Shown one piece after another: positions 44,454 through 52,744 of a stretch of 64,000 nucleotides of DNA (position 1 is its first letter; each line of letters begins with the position of its first letter). The stretch is from an uncultured Clostridia bacterium (GTDB lineage Bacteria; Bacillota; Clostridia; Lachnospirales; CAMZNU01), in NCBI GenBank assembly GCA_947313885.1, contig CAMZNU010000007.1, forward strand, positions 38,299-102,298, in the 5' to 3' direction. The translations under genes were made by a program, and so were the position numbers. A model generated the notes under the pieces. It was not told the DNA's origin. It did no database searches and saw only the letters and a list, made by a program, of their open reading frames with translations.

Positions 44454-44843
44454 ATGACAGCAAAATATTATGGTACTGGAAGAAGAAAAAGTTCTGTAGC
44501 TAGAGTATATTTAGTTCCAGGTAACGGTAAAATCACAGTAAATAAAAGAGATATAGATGAATATTTTGATTTAGAAACGTTAAAAGTTATAATTAAACAA
44601 CCACTTGAATTAACAGGAACTACTGAAAAATTTGATATTAAAGTAAATGTTCATGGTGGAGGATTTACAGGTCAAGCAGGTGCAATAAGACATGGTATAT
44701 CACGTGGATTATTAGAAGCAGATATAGAATATAGACCAGCATTAAAGAAAGCAGGATTTTTAACAAGAGATTCAAGAATGAAAGAAAGAAAGAAATATGG
44801 TTTAAAAGGTGCAAGACGTGCTCCTCAATTTTCAAAAAGATAA
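44454..44843 (+). CDS. rpsI: Small ribosomal subunit protein uS9
   Basis: 129 residues: [21 protein letters not shown] at the start, [21 protein letters not shown] in the middle, and the basic tail [14 protein letters not shown] whose final Arg reaches the P-site tRNA. Second gene of the L13-S9 pair; AGAAGGGAG precedes the ATG. Confidence 0.98.
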   Translation: MTAKYYGTGRRKSSVARVYLVPGNGKITVNKRDIDEYFDLETLKVIIKQPLELTGTTEKFDIKVNVHGGGFTGQAGAIRHGISRGLLEADIEYRPALKKAGFLTRDSRMKERKKYGLKGARRAPQFSKR

Positions 44844-44852
44844 TTATAAATT

Positions 44853-44890
44853 CAAAGAAACTTTACAATTTATTGTGGGTTTCTTTTTTT
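44853..44890 (+). terminator. Terminator of rplM-rpsI
   Basis: AAAGAAAC pairs with GGTTTCTTT, with inner ACAAT/ATTGT pairing, and T7 follows. Confidence 0.82.
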
Positions 44891-44971
44891 GTGAAAAAAT
44901 AAAAGATAATAAAAAAAAGTTGTTAGCATATACATAAGTAGGGGAGTAAAAAAATAAAAAGGATGGCATAT

Positions 44972-45448
44972 ATGGAAAACAACATAAGTGATTTATTTGA
45001 AAAAGTTATGACAATGCAAGAAATTTTAGGAAATGAAAATAGGCAACAAAATATTATAGAAATGTTTAATTTAATGAACGTGAGAAAGGAGGAAGGGAAA
45101 GAAAGAACAGTAGAGGTAAAAAAAAATGAAAATGATATAAAAATAGAACATGTAAACAAACCAGCGCTAAATAGTATAAAAGAGTCTATACCTTATTTAG
45201 AGCCAAAATATCAAAAAAGTGTGAGAACATTTATAAAAATTATGGAGTTACAGACAGTAATTGAGAAATATTCTAAAATGGTAGATAAGAGAATAGAAGA
45301 AAGTGAAAACTGGCAAAAAGAAATGATTTTAGCAATAAAACCACACTTAGAAGAAAGCAAAAAAAATAATGCAAATATGATATTAAAAATAATGGAAATG
45401 GAAGAACTGATAAAAATAGTTAAAGATATGGATAATGAAGGAGTATAA
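44972..45448 (+). CDS. Unknown helical protein with an internal duplication
   Basis: 158 residues from the ATG at 44972, which has AAGGATGG 5 bases upstream; the in-frame ATG at 44963 lies inside that site. Not recognised. It is soluble and helical. Two similar stretches are visible: IPYLEPKYQKSVRTFIKIMELQ at about 73-94 and IKPHLEESKKNNANMILKIMEM at about 124-145, both of the form I-x-P-x-L-E-x3-K-x8-KIME. A short ORF follows directly and may be its partner. Confidence 0.7.
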   Translation: MENNISDLFEKVMTMQEILGNENRQQNIIEMFNLMNVRKEEGKERTVEVKKNENDIKIEHVNKPALNSIKESIPYLEPKYQKSVRTFIKIMELQTVIEKYSKMVDKRIEESENWQKEMILAIKPHLEESKKNNANMILKIMEMEELIKIVKDMDNEGV

Positions 45449-45449
45449 T

Positions 45450-45671
45450 ATGGAAAATAAAAATATAGAAATATTAAAATTGTATGAAGAAAAAATAAAA
45501 AAGTTAGAAGGTGTAGAAAAGATAGTAAAAATAATAGAATTTGGAAATAAAATAGATAAAGAGCTTAGTGCATTAGAAAAAGAAGAACTAATGAAAAAAC
45601 TAATGGATTCTATGGATTATGAAGATATAGAAAAAATCAAAACGCTAATTGAAGCAAGAGAAGGTATTTAA
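45450..45671 (+). CDS. Unknown small coiled protein
   Basis: 73 residues from the ATG at 45450, with AAGGAG 8 bases upstream and one base after the previous stop. The product is highly charged and helical (EEKIKKLEGVEKIVKIIEFGNK, then ALEKEELMKKLMDSM), with no signal or membrane segment. Its tight coupling to the previous gene suggests a two-protein complex. A weak hairpin (AAAAAAG/CTTTTTT) follows at about 45669-45687. Family not recognised. Confidence 0.65.
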   Translation: MENKNIEILKLYEEKIKKLEGVEKIVKIIEFGNKIDKELSALEKEELMKKLMDSMDYEDIEKIKTLIEAREGI

Positions 45672-45755
45672 AAAAGAGTTCCTTTTTTATTATATATTTA
45701 CAATGATAACTACAAATGATAATATTAAATAAATATATATGATAAGGAGATAATA

Positions 45756-46829
45756 ATGGATAGAAATAAAATTATAGTTTCAGGATTGGTATTATTAAGC
45801 ATATTCGCAATATCTATAAAAGTGTACAAAGAGTACAAAAATAAAAATGATAAGGAAACAACACCAAGTATGAAAATAGAAGAAATGCCTAATTACGGCA
45901 AAAGTAGAGATTATATAAATAGAGCTGAAAATACAGAATTAGTATTTAGAGATGAAAAAAACGGAACGATAGAAAAAAGATTCAATATGTTTGTAGAGAA
46001 TAATAAAATACAGCAAGTAGTACTAACGGATGAAAATATTATTAAAGGTCAAAGTAAAATAACAATAGAAGATGGCAAAGTCACAGAAGGAATAATAGAG
46101 AATGGTAAAGACAAGTACAAAAACAGATTAAACATAGATCTAGAGGAAGAAATAATATTAAAAGATCCTATAACACTAGGAAACAAGTGGAAAAACAAAG
46201 AAATAACAGGTGTAGATTTGCTATTAAATACGCCATTAGGTGAATTTAAGGCTATTGAAGTTACGAAAACTATGGATAACATAGTAGAGAAAAGTTACTA
46301 TACTAAAGACATAGGGTTAATAAAAAAAATAAAAGAGACTAATTCGTCAGTAAAATCAGTAACGGATAAAGAAGAAATTTTAGTAATAACACAGTACAAT
46401 GAAAATAAAAAAATGTTAGTAGAATTTGATTCATACTATTATGAAGTAGTAGAAGATGTAACAGGAGTAAAAAAAGAAGTTATTAAGCTTAGTACGAATG
46501 GAGACATTGTAAAAGAGTTAGAAAAAGAAATGAATAAAATAAAAGTAGATGGTGAAGAAATAGAATTTCTGACAGTAGGAACATCAGGTTGTAAAATAAA
46601 TAGTATAGAAGTAGATGAGGATGAAAATTATTTGCATATGGATATAGATAATTTTTTACCATTTAAATATGGCAATAGTGGTGAATATATGGCGGTGCAA
46701 GTATTAGTAAACACTATGATAAAATTTTATGACGTTGAGTATATAACTATAACATCAAACGGGAATGAAATAAATAGTGGTCATGGTTCTGGTATTGGTA
46801 AATTATATTATAATGATTTGCAGAACTAG
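45756..46829 (+). CDS. Membrane-anchored protein with GerMN-like C-terminal domain
   Basis: 357 residues. One N-terminal helix (about 5-23) is followed by an extracytoplasmic region. The middle (about 55-225) is a beta-rich domain seen in some lipoprotein-like sporulation proteins: GTIEKRFNMFVENNKIQQV, then ILKDPITLGNKWKNKE and KSYYTKDIGLIKKIKE. The last ~100 residues look like a GerMN fold (INSIEVDEDENYLHMDIDNF, YMAVQVLVNTMIKFYDVEYITI). Such domains occur in GerM and SpoIIIA-associated proteins, so a cell-envelope or sporulation role is plausible. rsmA follows at 12 bases. Confidence 0.6.
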   Translation: MDRNKIIVSGLVLLSIFAISIKVYKEYKNKNDKETTPSMKIEEMPNYGKSRDYINRAENTELVFRDEKNGTIEKRFNMFVENNKIQQVVLTDENIIKGQSKITIEDGKVTEGIIENGKDKYKNRLNIDLEEEIILKDPITLGNKWKNKEITGVDLLLNTPLGEFKAIEVTKTMDNIVEKSYYTKDIGLIKKIKETNSSVKSVTDKEEILVITQYNENKKMLVEFDSYYYEVVEDVTGVKKEVIKLSTNGDIVKELEKEMNKIKVDGEEIEFLTVGTSGCKINSIEVDEDENYLHMDIDNFLPFKYGNSGEYMAVQVLVNTMIKFYDVEYITITSNGNEINSGHGSGIGKLYYNDLQN

Positions 46830-46841
46830 AAGAGGAGTAAA

Positions 46842-47717
46842 ATGGAAAAGAAAATGACAAAGGAAAAAATTGCAACATTTAAAAAAACCAGAGAAATAGT
46901 CAATAAATATAATTTTATGTTTAAGAAAAACTTTGGACAAAATTTTTTAATAGATAGTCATGTATTAAATAAAATAATAGATTCGAGTGATATAACAAAA
47001 GATGATTTAGTTATAGAGGTAGGACCTGGAATAGGTGGACTTACAGAATACTTAGCATTAGAGGCTAAAGAAGTAGTTGCTATAGAAATTGATAAAAGGT
47101 TAATACCGATATTAGAGGATACATTACAAGATTACACGAATATAACGATAATAAATGAAGATATTTTAAAAGTAGATTTAAATGAGATAATAAAAGAAAG
47201 AGGATATAAAAGTGCTAAATTAATAGCTAACTTACCGTATTATATAACAACACCAATAATTATGGATATATTAGAAAAAGATTTAAATATTGAAACAATT
47301 ACAGTTATGATACAAAAAGAAGTAGCTAAGAGAATGGCGGGAAAATCAGGTACTAAAGATTATGGAAGTTTAACGTTAGCCGTCAAATATTATGCAACAC
47401 CGTATTTAGTGGCTAATGTACCACAAAACTCATTTACACCGAGACCCAAAGTAGATTCTGCAGTAATAAGACTTACAAAAAAGGAAGTTAAGGGAGTGGA
47501 AGTTAAAGATGTTAGTAAAATGTTTAAACTCATAAAAATCGCATTTAGTCAAAGACGTAAAACTTTATTAAATTGTATATTTAATAGTGGTGTATATAAC
47601 TTATCAAAAAAAGAAATAGAGAAAGTTTTAGAAGAAGCGGGATTAGATATAAAAATTAGAGGTGAAAAATTAGAGCTTGATGATTTTGGAAAGCTATCGG
47701 ATATAATTAACAAATAA
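46842..47717 (+). CDS. rsmA: 16S rRNA adenine-1518/1519 dimethyltransferase
   Basis: 291 residues. KKNFGQNFLIDSHVLNKI opens the Rossmann methyltransferase; VIEVGPGIGGLTEYLA binds S-adenosylmethionine; the catalytic motif is IANLPYYITTP; the C-terminal RNA-binding part begins PQNSFTPRPKVDSAVIRL and has FSQRRKTLLNC. It dimethylates two adjacent adenines in helix 45, a late 30S checkpoint. AGAGGAG precedes the ATG. No clear terminator follows; the gene runs into a decayed transposon. Confidence 0.96.
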   Translation: MEKKMTKEKIATFKKTREIVNKYNFMFKKNFGQNFLIDSHVLNKIIDSSDITKDDLVIEVGPGIGGLTEYLALEAKEVVAIEIDKRLIPILEDTLQDYTNITIINEDILKVDLNEIIKERGYKSAKLIANLPYYITTPIIMDILEKDLNIETITVMIQKEVAKRMAGKSGTKDYGSLTLAVKYYATPYLVANVPQNSFTPRPKVDSAVIRLTKKEVKGVEVKDVSKMFKLIKIAFSQRRKTLLNCIFNSGVYNLSKKEIEKVLEEAGLDIKIRGEKLELDDFGKLSDIINK

Positions 47718-47783
47718 AAAAGCTATAATTGTTTGGTAAACGATCCCGAGTCAAGGAACAATAAAAAAATATGAAGAGAGAAG

Positions 47784-48180
47784 CTAATTTCTGTATTTTA
47801 CAGGAGTCGGCTTTTTTAAATCCCATTGATATCTAAAGTCATTATAATAATTCAAAGAGACGCTTATTAAATGCTGTAGTTCTTTAAATGATCCGCATAC
47901 TTTGTAATCAATTTATTTCAATATGTCCGAAAAATGACTTTTGCGGGAATTATCCCAACAACTTTGATTATCCCAAATTATATTGTTTAAGTAACTTTTG
48001 AAATTTAGAACTAGTGTAGAGAAACCCTTATCTGGATGAACAAAGGTATTTTATGCAAAACTATAGCTTTATTTAAGAAAAGTTTTTTGATAGTTGTTGT
48101 TGCTATATCTAAAGTAATTCTGTAATTTGACATGTTATTGCATTTAGAGTAATTTTTATATTTATTATCTTAAATTTCAG
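47784..48180 (-). pseudogene. Decayed IS3-type transposase (C-terminal fragment)
   Basis: Reading leftward, the C-terminal end of an IS3/IS150-type OrfB is obvious: SCWDNSRKSHFSDILK, a stop codon, then IDYKVCGSFKELQHLIS, LNYYNDFRYQWDLKKPTPVKYRN and a final stop at 47784-47786. Upstream, pieces such as GFLYTSSKFQKLLKQYN survive in another frame, so at least one frameshift and one in-frame stop are present. The catalytic Asp-35-Glu region is only partly left, and no OrfA was found. The element is dead. It accounts for the 600-base gap between rsmA and the amidase gene. Confidence 0.85.
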
Positions 48181-48243
48181 CTTCATTTTAGTAAATAATG
48201 CTTTATTTCATACCTCAGCACTTATACACTATTGTATAAAAAA

Positions 48244-48293
48244 AGAACCTGTATAATTGACTTTTTTAATGTCTATTATATAGGTTCTTTTTT
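48244..48293. terminator. Bidirectional hairpin next to the IS remnant
   Basis: AGAACCT (48244-48250) pairs with AGGTTCT (48282-48288), with further pairing TATAAT/ATTATA and GAC/GTC inside. A7 precedes and T6 follows. It probably ends the amidase transcript from the minus strand. A related hairpin occurs at 51561. Confidence 0.75.
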
Positions 48294-48316
48294 ATATGGA
48301 GAGTATAGCTTTTTTA

Positions 48317-50854
48317 TTATCGTTTAGGGGAGTATATATTAAACGCATCAACTATTGAATTGAATATAGCAACACTTGCAAGAGAACGGTATTCATCTGT
48401 TGCTAGTTTAGTAGCTTCATCAAAGTTAGAAATAAAACCAACTTCTAAAAGAACAGAAGGAATTTCCGTGTATCTAATAACGACGAATTTTGCTTCTTTA
48501 ACTTTTCGGTCATTTGCTTGTAAAGTAGTAAGTAAATTATTATGAGCAATATTAGCAAAAGCTTTACTACTAAAACCTAGCTCATTATCATTACTGTGAG
48601 TAAAAAAATAAGTTTCTATACCATTAGGAGCTGATCGATAAGAAGAATTATTATGTATAGATACGAATAAGTCACCTACTTCATTGGCGAATTCAACAAT
48701 ACTATCTAGAGGTGAAAAAGAGTCATCATCACGTGTCATATAAACTTTTATGTTGGAGTTAGATTCCAGTATATTTTTAGTTTTAAGAGCTATGTCAAGA
48801 TTAATATTTTTTTCTATTATGCCGTAGCCCGATGCACCTTCATCTTTACCACCATGCCCAGGATCTAAAACAACGATTTTATCATAAACATCTTTAGGTG
48901 TTTTTATAGTAAAGTACAAGTAATCATCATCTTCTGTAATAATAGGCACAATGAAGGAATTAGTTTTAAATTTAAAAGAAGTTCCAAAGTCGCTATGTGA
49001 AATATTAAAACTTTCAATTAAATTGTCATTAATTTCAAAAGTTCCGCTACCTATAAAAGGTTCGAAGTTAGTATATGTGTTCAATGTATATTCATTATTA
49101 TTATAATTGTCTATGTGTTCAAAATCATTAATGTTAAAAAAGAGGTTATCATCTTTTTTAATAGATATAACATCAGACTCATAATAAACATTTCTAAAAG
49201 ATGTTGAAAATAAAGTTATAACAGTACTGTTGCTATTTTGATTTTGAACAATATCAACAGATACATCATCTAGTAGAGGTAAAGTAAGTTGTACATTACC
49301 GTTGATGTTAGAAGCTGTAATACTATGTATAAAAATACCTGGTACAGGTTCAAAAAAATCATTAATTAAAGAAGAAGCTGGTAAAGTTAGTTGTAAAAAT
49401 TTAGGGGTTTGAAAAATTTTATAATTAACGATAGGAGATATAGAGCTTTTAATAGTTAAAGTGTCCGAAACCCCATTAGTTGAGTGAACAACATCATATA
49501 TAGTGTTTTTTTCAAAACCGATTTGTATTTGTGTACGTTCGTTATTAATGCTTGTAAAAAAAGAGGTATTAGAATTTAGTTGTATAACGACACGAGTAAT
49601 TAATTCAGGAGTAGTTTCAAATTGACTAATACGAACTTCGGTAAAAGGGAGACCGATAGGGACATCTAAAGAAGTAGGAACAGTAGGTTCGCTATTATAG
49701 ATGTCAATAATAAGTCTATTGTCAGGTAATAGAGTTTTTTTCACTTCACTTATTTTAGAAGTTGAGTGTATAGATAAAAAATTATTATTTAAATCAGGTA
49801 ATAAAATTTTGTTAATATTAGTTTTTATGTGAGTTTCGCTTTCGATGATGTCAGTTGAAATATCTAATGCAAAAGTTTGTTCATCATCGGTTTCAATTAT
49901 AGGTGTGACATCGTCGATAACAGGTAAATTTTCAGAAAAGCCTATATCTAGTCGACGTCTATCTTTTGACAAATCAACATAATAATTAGTATTTTCATCA
50001 AGTTTAAAAACAGCTCTAGTAATTGGTAAAGGTGTTAATTCAAATTGAGATATTCTAAATTCTAAAAAATTGTCTCCAGAGATATTTTCATCTATGAGGA
50101 CGTCTAAAAGAATAGAATTATAAATATCAACTACTAGACGATTGTCTGGTAGCAAAAAATAATCCACTTTAGAAATTTCAGAATTAGAAAAAATAGAGAA
50201 ATAATTAACATTTTCTATAGGTATAAAAACATTATTAATTTTAGCTACAGGAAAATCCATATCTTCTATAACCAACACAGATACATCAATAGCAGGAGAT
50301 AAATTTTCTATAGGTTCGTCAATATCTGGTGTAATAGGCGGAACGGGTTCTGTTAAAGGGAAGTTGTCAACTTTAACAGTGTATGTATCGCCATCCCAGT
50401 GGACATTAAAGCCTAAATTTTCGCTAACAAATCGAATAGGGATCATTGTTTTAGCAAGATTTGTTCCTTTGTTGTAAATTATTTTAGGAGGTACGTCTAG
50501 GTATACCGTTTCACCATTAACGATAGCCTCGTTGTTATTAATTTGTAGAAGAACACTGTCATTTTCGTAAGAAATTATTATTTGTCGCGTATCTTCAACC
50601 CAAAGTACAGAAGCACCTAGTCCTTCAAAAATTTCTCTAGCAGGTATTAAAGTTCGGTCATCTAAGATTATAGGTTCTAGAGGTAAATCTAAAATAGGGT
50701 TATCATTAATAAATAAATTGATAAAAGGACCAGTATATATTAAAGGTTTGTTATCTATAGTTAAATTTAAAGTTTTAACATTTGCATTTGATGTTGCAAC
50801 ATTTAGAATAAATATTAATATTGCGAGTACGTATTTAAAGTTTTTAGTATTCAT
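48317..50854 (-). CDS. N-acetylmuramoyl-L-alanine amidase with stalk and AMIN domains
   Basis: 845 residues from the ATG at 50854, preceded by GGAGG; a TTG four codons upstream would overlap that site. Signal peptide (about 1-25); a copper-amine-oxidase-N/stalk domain (about 35-160: RTLIPAREIFEGLGASVLW, MIPIRFVSENLGFNVHWDG); two clear AMIN-type domains (about 190-315 and 335-450), with repeated LLPDNRLVVDIYNS/LLPDNRLIIDIYNS; and a third, weaker beta region. The C-terminal amidase_3 domain has VVLDPGHGGKDEGASG, EKNINLDIALKT, DLFVSIHNN and LLEVGFISN (zinc His/Glu/His and catalytic Glu). It cleaves peptide stems from glycan, in division or mother-cell lysis. Stands alone. Confidence 0.93.
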   Translation of the reverse strand: MNTKNFKYVLAILIFILNVATSNANVKTLNLTIDNKPLIYTGPFINLFINDNPILDLPLEPIILDDRTLIPAREIFEGLGASVLWVEDTRQIIISYENDSVLLQINNNEAIVNGETVYLDVPPKIIYNKGTNLAKTMIPIRFVSENLGFNVHWDGDTYTVKVDNFPLTEPVPPITPDIDEPIENLSPAIDVSVLVIEDMDFPVAKINNVFIPIENVNYFSIFSNSEISKVDYFLLPDNRLVVDIYNSILLDVLIDENISGDNFLEFRISQFELTPLPITRAVFKLDENTNYYVDLSKDRRRLDIGFSENLPVIDDVTPIIETDDEQTFALDISTDIIESETHIKTNINKILLPDLNNNFLSIHSTSKISEVKKTLLPDNRLIIDIYNSEPTVPTSLDVPIGLPFTEVRISQFETTPELITRVVIQLNSNTSFFTSINNERTQIQIGFEKNTIYDVVHSTNGVSDTLTIKSSISPIVNYKIFQTPKFLQLTLPASSLINDFFEPVPGIFIHSITASNINGNVQLTLPLLDDVSVDIVQNQNSNSTVITLFSTSFRNVYYESDVISIKKDDNLFFNINDFEHIDNYNNNEYTLNTYTNFEPFIGSGTFEINDNLIESFNISHSDFGTSFKFKTNSFIVPIITEDDDYLYFTIKTPKDVYDKIVVLDPGHGGKDEGASGYGIIEKNINLDIALKTKNILESNSNIKVYMTRDDDSFSPLDSIVEFANEVGDLFVSIHNNSSYRSAPNGIETYFFTHSNDNELGFSSKAFANIAHNNLLTTLQANDRKVKEAKFVVIRYTEIPSVLLEVGFISNFDEATKLATDEYRSLASVAIFNSIVDAFNIYSPKR

Positions 50855-50967
50855 TTCATCCTCCAAGATTCATCATGTTTTTACATTATACATTAATAAA
50901 TATAATAATAAAAGTAGAAAAATAAGACATAATAAAAATATATCATATTGTTAAAGGAGATTATGAA

Positions 50968-51090
50968 ATGGATATAAATTGTATAGAAAAATGTGAACAT
51001 CAACGAGAAGGTAAATGTACGTTATTGGAAGTTACAAGTTATCAAGGTGAGAGTAGAGCGCCTAATGTATCTTGTAGTAATTGGATATAA
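50968..51090 (+). CDS. 40-residue Cys-rich peptide (putative metal-binding)
   Basis: ATG at 50968 to TAA at 51090, with AAAGGAG about 9 bases upstream. The peptide has four Cys (positions 5, 9, 17, 36): NCIEKCEHQREGKCTLLEV...VSCSNWI. Spacing C-x3-C-x7-C-x18-C suggests a small zinc or Fe-S knuckle. Similar tiny Cys-rich proteins are scattered in clostridial genomes, without known function. A decayed second copy follows 61 bases downstream. Confidence 0.7.
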   Translation: MDINCIEKCEHQREGKCTLLEVTSYQGESRAPNVSCSNWI

Positions 51091-51151
51091 TATATAAAAA
51101 AGAAAGATTATGTGATATAATGAATATTATATTAGTAAAAGGAGGATACGA

Positions 51152-51274
51152 AAGGTTATAAATTACACGTTAAAATGTATTCATCAAAGATAAGGAAAGT
51201 GTACTATATTAGAAATTATGACTATTTAGGATGATGAAATATCGACGACTCTACCTTGTGGCAATTGGATATAA
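51152..51274 (+). pseudogene. Decayed tandem copy of the Cys-rich peptide gene
   Basis: Aligned codon by codon with 50968-51090, this copy has the same length (41 codons) and the same upstream GGAGG spacing. Its start codon is AAG instead of ATG, and two in-frame stops interrupt it (after HQR and after EIMTI). Recognisable segments are LKCIHQR, GKCTILEIMTI and LPCGNWI. The first Cys is Tyr and the other three are kept. It is not translatable as a whole. Confidence 0.85.
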
Positions 51275-51328
51275 TAATATAAAAAGGTAGTAGTGGATGA
51301 CATAAAAATAAATAATGGAGGGGATATT

Positions 51329-51532
51329 ATGAAATTTGGAATGAGAACACCGAGTATAAAAAAGCGTATTAAAGCAAGAACAAGTATTAAGAGACAAATA
51401 ATTCATAGAGGAAATTTAAAAATGCCAAGAGGTTATGGGTTTTTAAGAGATCCTAAAAAGGCTATGTATAACAAAGTGTATAATAAAACATCATTTGATA
51501 TATTTAAGTTAATAAAGAAACTTACTAAATAA
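51329..51532 (+). CDS. 67-residue basic protein ending in a YNKVYNKTSF motif
   Basis: ATG at 51329 with GGAGGGGATATT upstream; the longer frame from 51293 has no site. Strongly basic: MKFGMRTPSIKKRIKARTSI, then GFLRDPKKAMYNKVYNKTSF. I recall comparable short basic proteins with this C-terminal pattern from clostridial mobile regions, but no function is established and I could not check. Possibly nucleic-acid-binding. It starts the small-ORF islet. Confidence 0.65.
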   Translation: MKFGMRTPSIKKRIKARTSIKRQIIHRGNLKMPRGYGFLRDPKKAMYNKVYNKTSFDIFKLIKKLTK

Positions 51533-51560
51533 AACAAAAAGTACACTATATTTTTAAACT

Positions 51561-51612
51561 GGAACTTATATAATGGACACTAAAAAAGTCTATTGATATA
51601 GGTTCTTTTTTT
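51561..51612 (+). repeat. Second copy of the IS-end-like hairpin
   Basis: GGAACTTATATAAT pairs with ATTGATATAGGTTC, with GGAC/GTCT inside and T7 after. In sequence it resembles the hairpin at 48244-48293, especially TATAGGTTCTTTTTT and the GAC...GTC centre. The inner TGGACACTAAAAAA resembles IS3-family ends. It probably acts as the terminator of the preceding gene. Confidence 0.6.
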
Positions 51613-51650
51613 ATAGACAAAACCAAATAATGTAAAAAAATGTTGATAAT

Positions 51651-51690
51651 TTATAGATAAGTATATATACTTATAGATAAGTATATATAC
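51651..51690. repeat. Perfect 20-bp direct repeat, two copies in tandem
   Basis: 51651-51670 and 51671-51690 are identical (TTATAGATAAGTATATATAC) and end 40 bases before the ATG at 51731. They could be duplicated regulator sites or a recent slippage product. CCGATAA, a sigma-28-like word, overlaps the end (51690-51696), but no matching -35 was found. Confidence 0.85.
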
Positions 51691-51730
51691 CGATAAGGGA
51701 AAATTATTGTGTATATAGGAGGGTTTTATC

Positions 51731-52331
51731 ATGAAAAGAAATCAATTAAAAAGATTAAAAGTGGTGGCGCTAGTACCGATGCGGGGGGAATGTAAAAGTA
51801 TATGCTAAAGAAGGAGATGGAGTACAACAAAAAATGGCAGTAGTGCAATTAAAAAAAGTACCAGATGGAATGGAATTAGAAGAGGCAACAGAAGAAGAGC
51901 AAAAAGAAATGTTCAATAATCTACATAAAGAGCCAGAAGAAATAACAGATATAAAAATAATAGAAGTAGAAGAAATACCAGACGATGTAAAAGTAGTAGA
52001 AGTAGAGGAAGAAAAAGCAAGTGAGTTTGTAGAAAAAGTAGAAAGATTGAAAGAAGAAAGAAAAATATATATCAATGCCAAGAAGGTAACAGAGGAAGAG
52101 TTAAAGAAAATAATAGAAGAAGAACAAATGAAAAATGGAATATTTGCAACTATCGCTGTATTTTATGCTGGATATTTAGTAGCACATATAACAGACGGTG
52201 TAATAACATATACTACGGGATATGCGCCATCAGAAATATTAAATATGGCGATAGAAAAATTTGATGATTGGGTTAAAAAAGGAAATAGTAGAATGTATTT
52301 TGAAAGAGGAAATGCATATCCAGTAAGATAG
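51731..52331 (+). pseudogene. Membrane protein gene split by a frame break at a G6 tract
   Basis: An ATG at 51731 with AGGAGGG in front reads MKRNQLKRLKVVALVPMRG and stops at 51808. From the G6 tract (51783-51788) the +1 frame stays open to 52331. Removing one G joins them into one ~199-residue product: basic start, then NVKVYAKEGDGVQQKMAVVQ, an acidic middle with a repeated VEVEE element (about 70-125), a membrane helix in IFATIAVFYAGYLVAHITDG and a C-terminal helix EKFDDWVKKG. The downstream part alone could begin at the ATG at 51834, but its nearest ribosome-binding site is poorly spaced. It may be a mutation, a phase switch or programmed +1 frameshifting. Confidence 0.65.
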
Positions 52332-52338
52332 GAGGAAT

Positions 52339-52470
52339 ATGATGAAGGAAAAACTACATAATATAAAAGAATTAAAAGATAGAGTTATTCTGAAATTTAT
52401 AACATATGTTGTAATATATATTGTATTAGCAATGCTATTAGATGGAATAATATTATATTTTACAAGGTAA
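52339..52470 (+). CDS. 43-residue single-helix membrane peptide
   Basis: ATG at 52339 (or 52342) with GGAGG overlapping the end of the previous gene. A charged start MMKEKLHNIKELKDR is followed by one membrane helix FITYVVIYIVLAMLLDGIIL and a short YFTR tail. The LLDGI motif near the outer end recurs in its neighbours. Not recognised. Because of its size it could be a membrane-active peptide, a regulator of a neighbour, or a decay product. Confidence 0.55.
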   Translation: MMKEKLHNIKELKDRVILKFITYVVIYIVLAMLLDGIILYFTR

Positions 52471-52485
52471 TAAAGGAGATTGTGT

Positions 52486-52635
52486 ATGAAAAAAGAAAAA
52501 ACAGACGTAAAACTATTAGTAGGTGCAACAGTAACAGGGATGTTATTAAAACCTGTAATAAGTGTAGTACTAACAAATATTACAGGTACACAACCAACAC
52601 TATATATAGCAGATTTTTTAGAAAAATTATTTTAG
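52486..52635 (+). CDS. 49-residue membrane peptide
   Basis: ATG at 52486 with AAGGAG 7-8 bases upstream. A basic start MKKEKTDVKLL is followed by a hydrophobic segment to about residue 30, then TGTQPTLYIADFLEKLF, an amphipathic C-terminal helix. The FLEKLF ending matches the end of the decayed copy at 52928 (FLDKLF). It is 15 bases behind the previous small gene, and the pair seems to be repeated downstream. Function unknown. Confidence 0.55.
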   Translation: MKKEKTDVKLLVGATVTGMLLKPVISVVLTNITGTQPTLYIADFLEKLF

Positions 52636-52744
52636 TTATAGGTAAGGTTACGAGAAGAGAATGGGATAAAAAATCAAATAGAGAAATTTTATCATGTGAT
52701 GGTAATACACCAATACATTAATAAAATATGAAAAGGAGGTTATA

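Noticed and set aside
47717..47816. A-tract and T-tract flanking the start of the IS remnant as an rsmA terminator
   Set aside because: AAAAAAGC and GGCTTTTTT are about 90 bases apart with little pairing between, and the T side is explained by the transposase codons for KKP read on the minus strand.
52482..52721. A 79-codon frame starting at GTG that covers the 49-residue peptide gene
   Set aside because: It overlaps a better-supported ORF with its own ribosome-binding site in another frame. Its tail (from about 52640) could still be a remnant, but nothing in it is recognisable.
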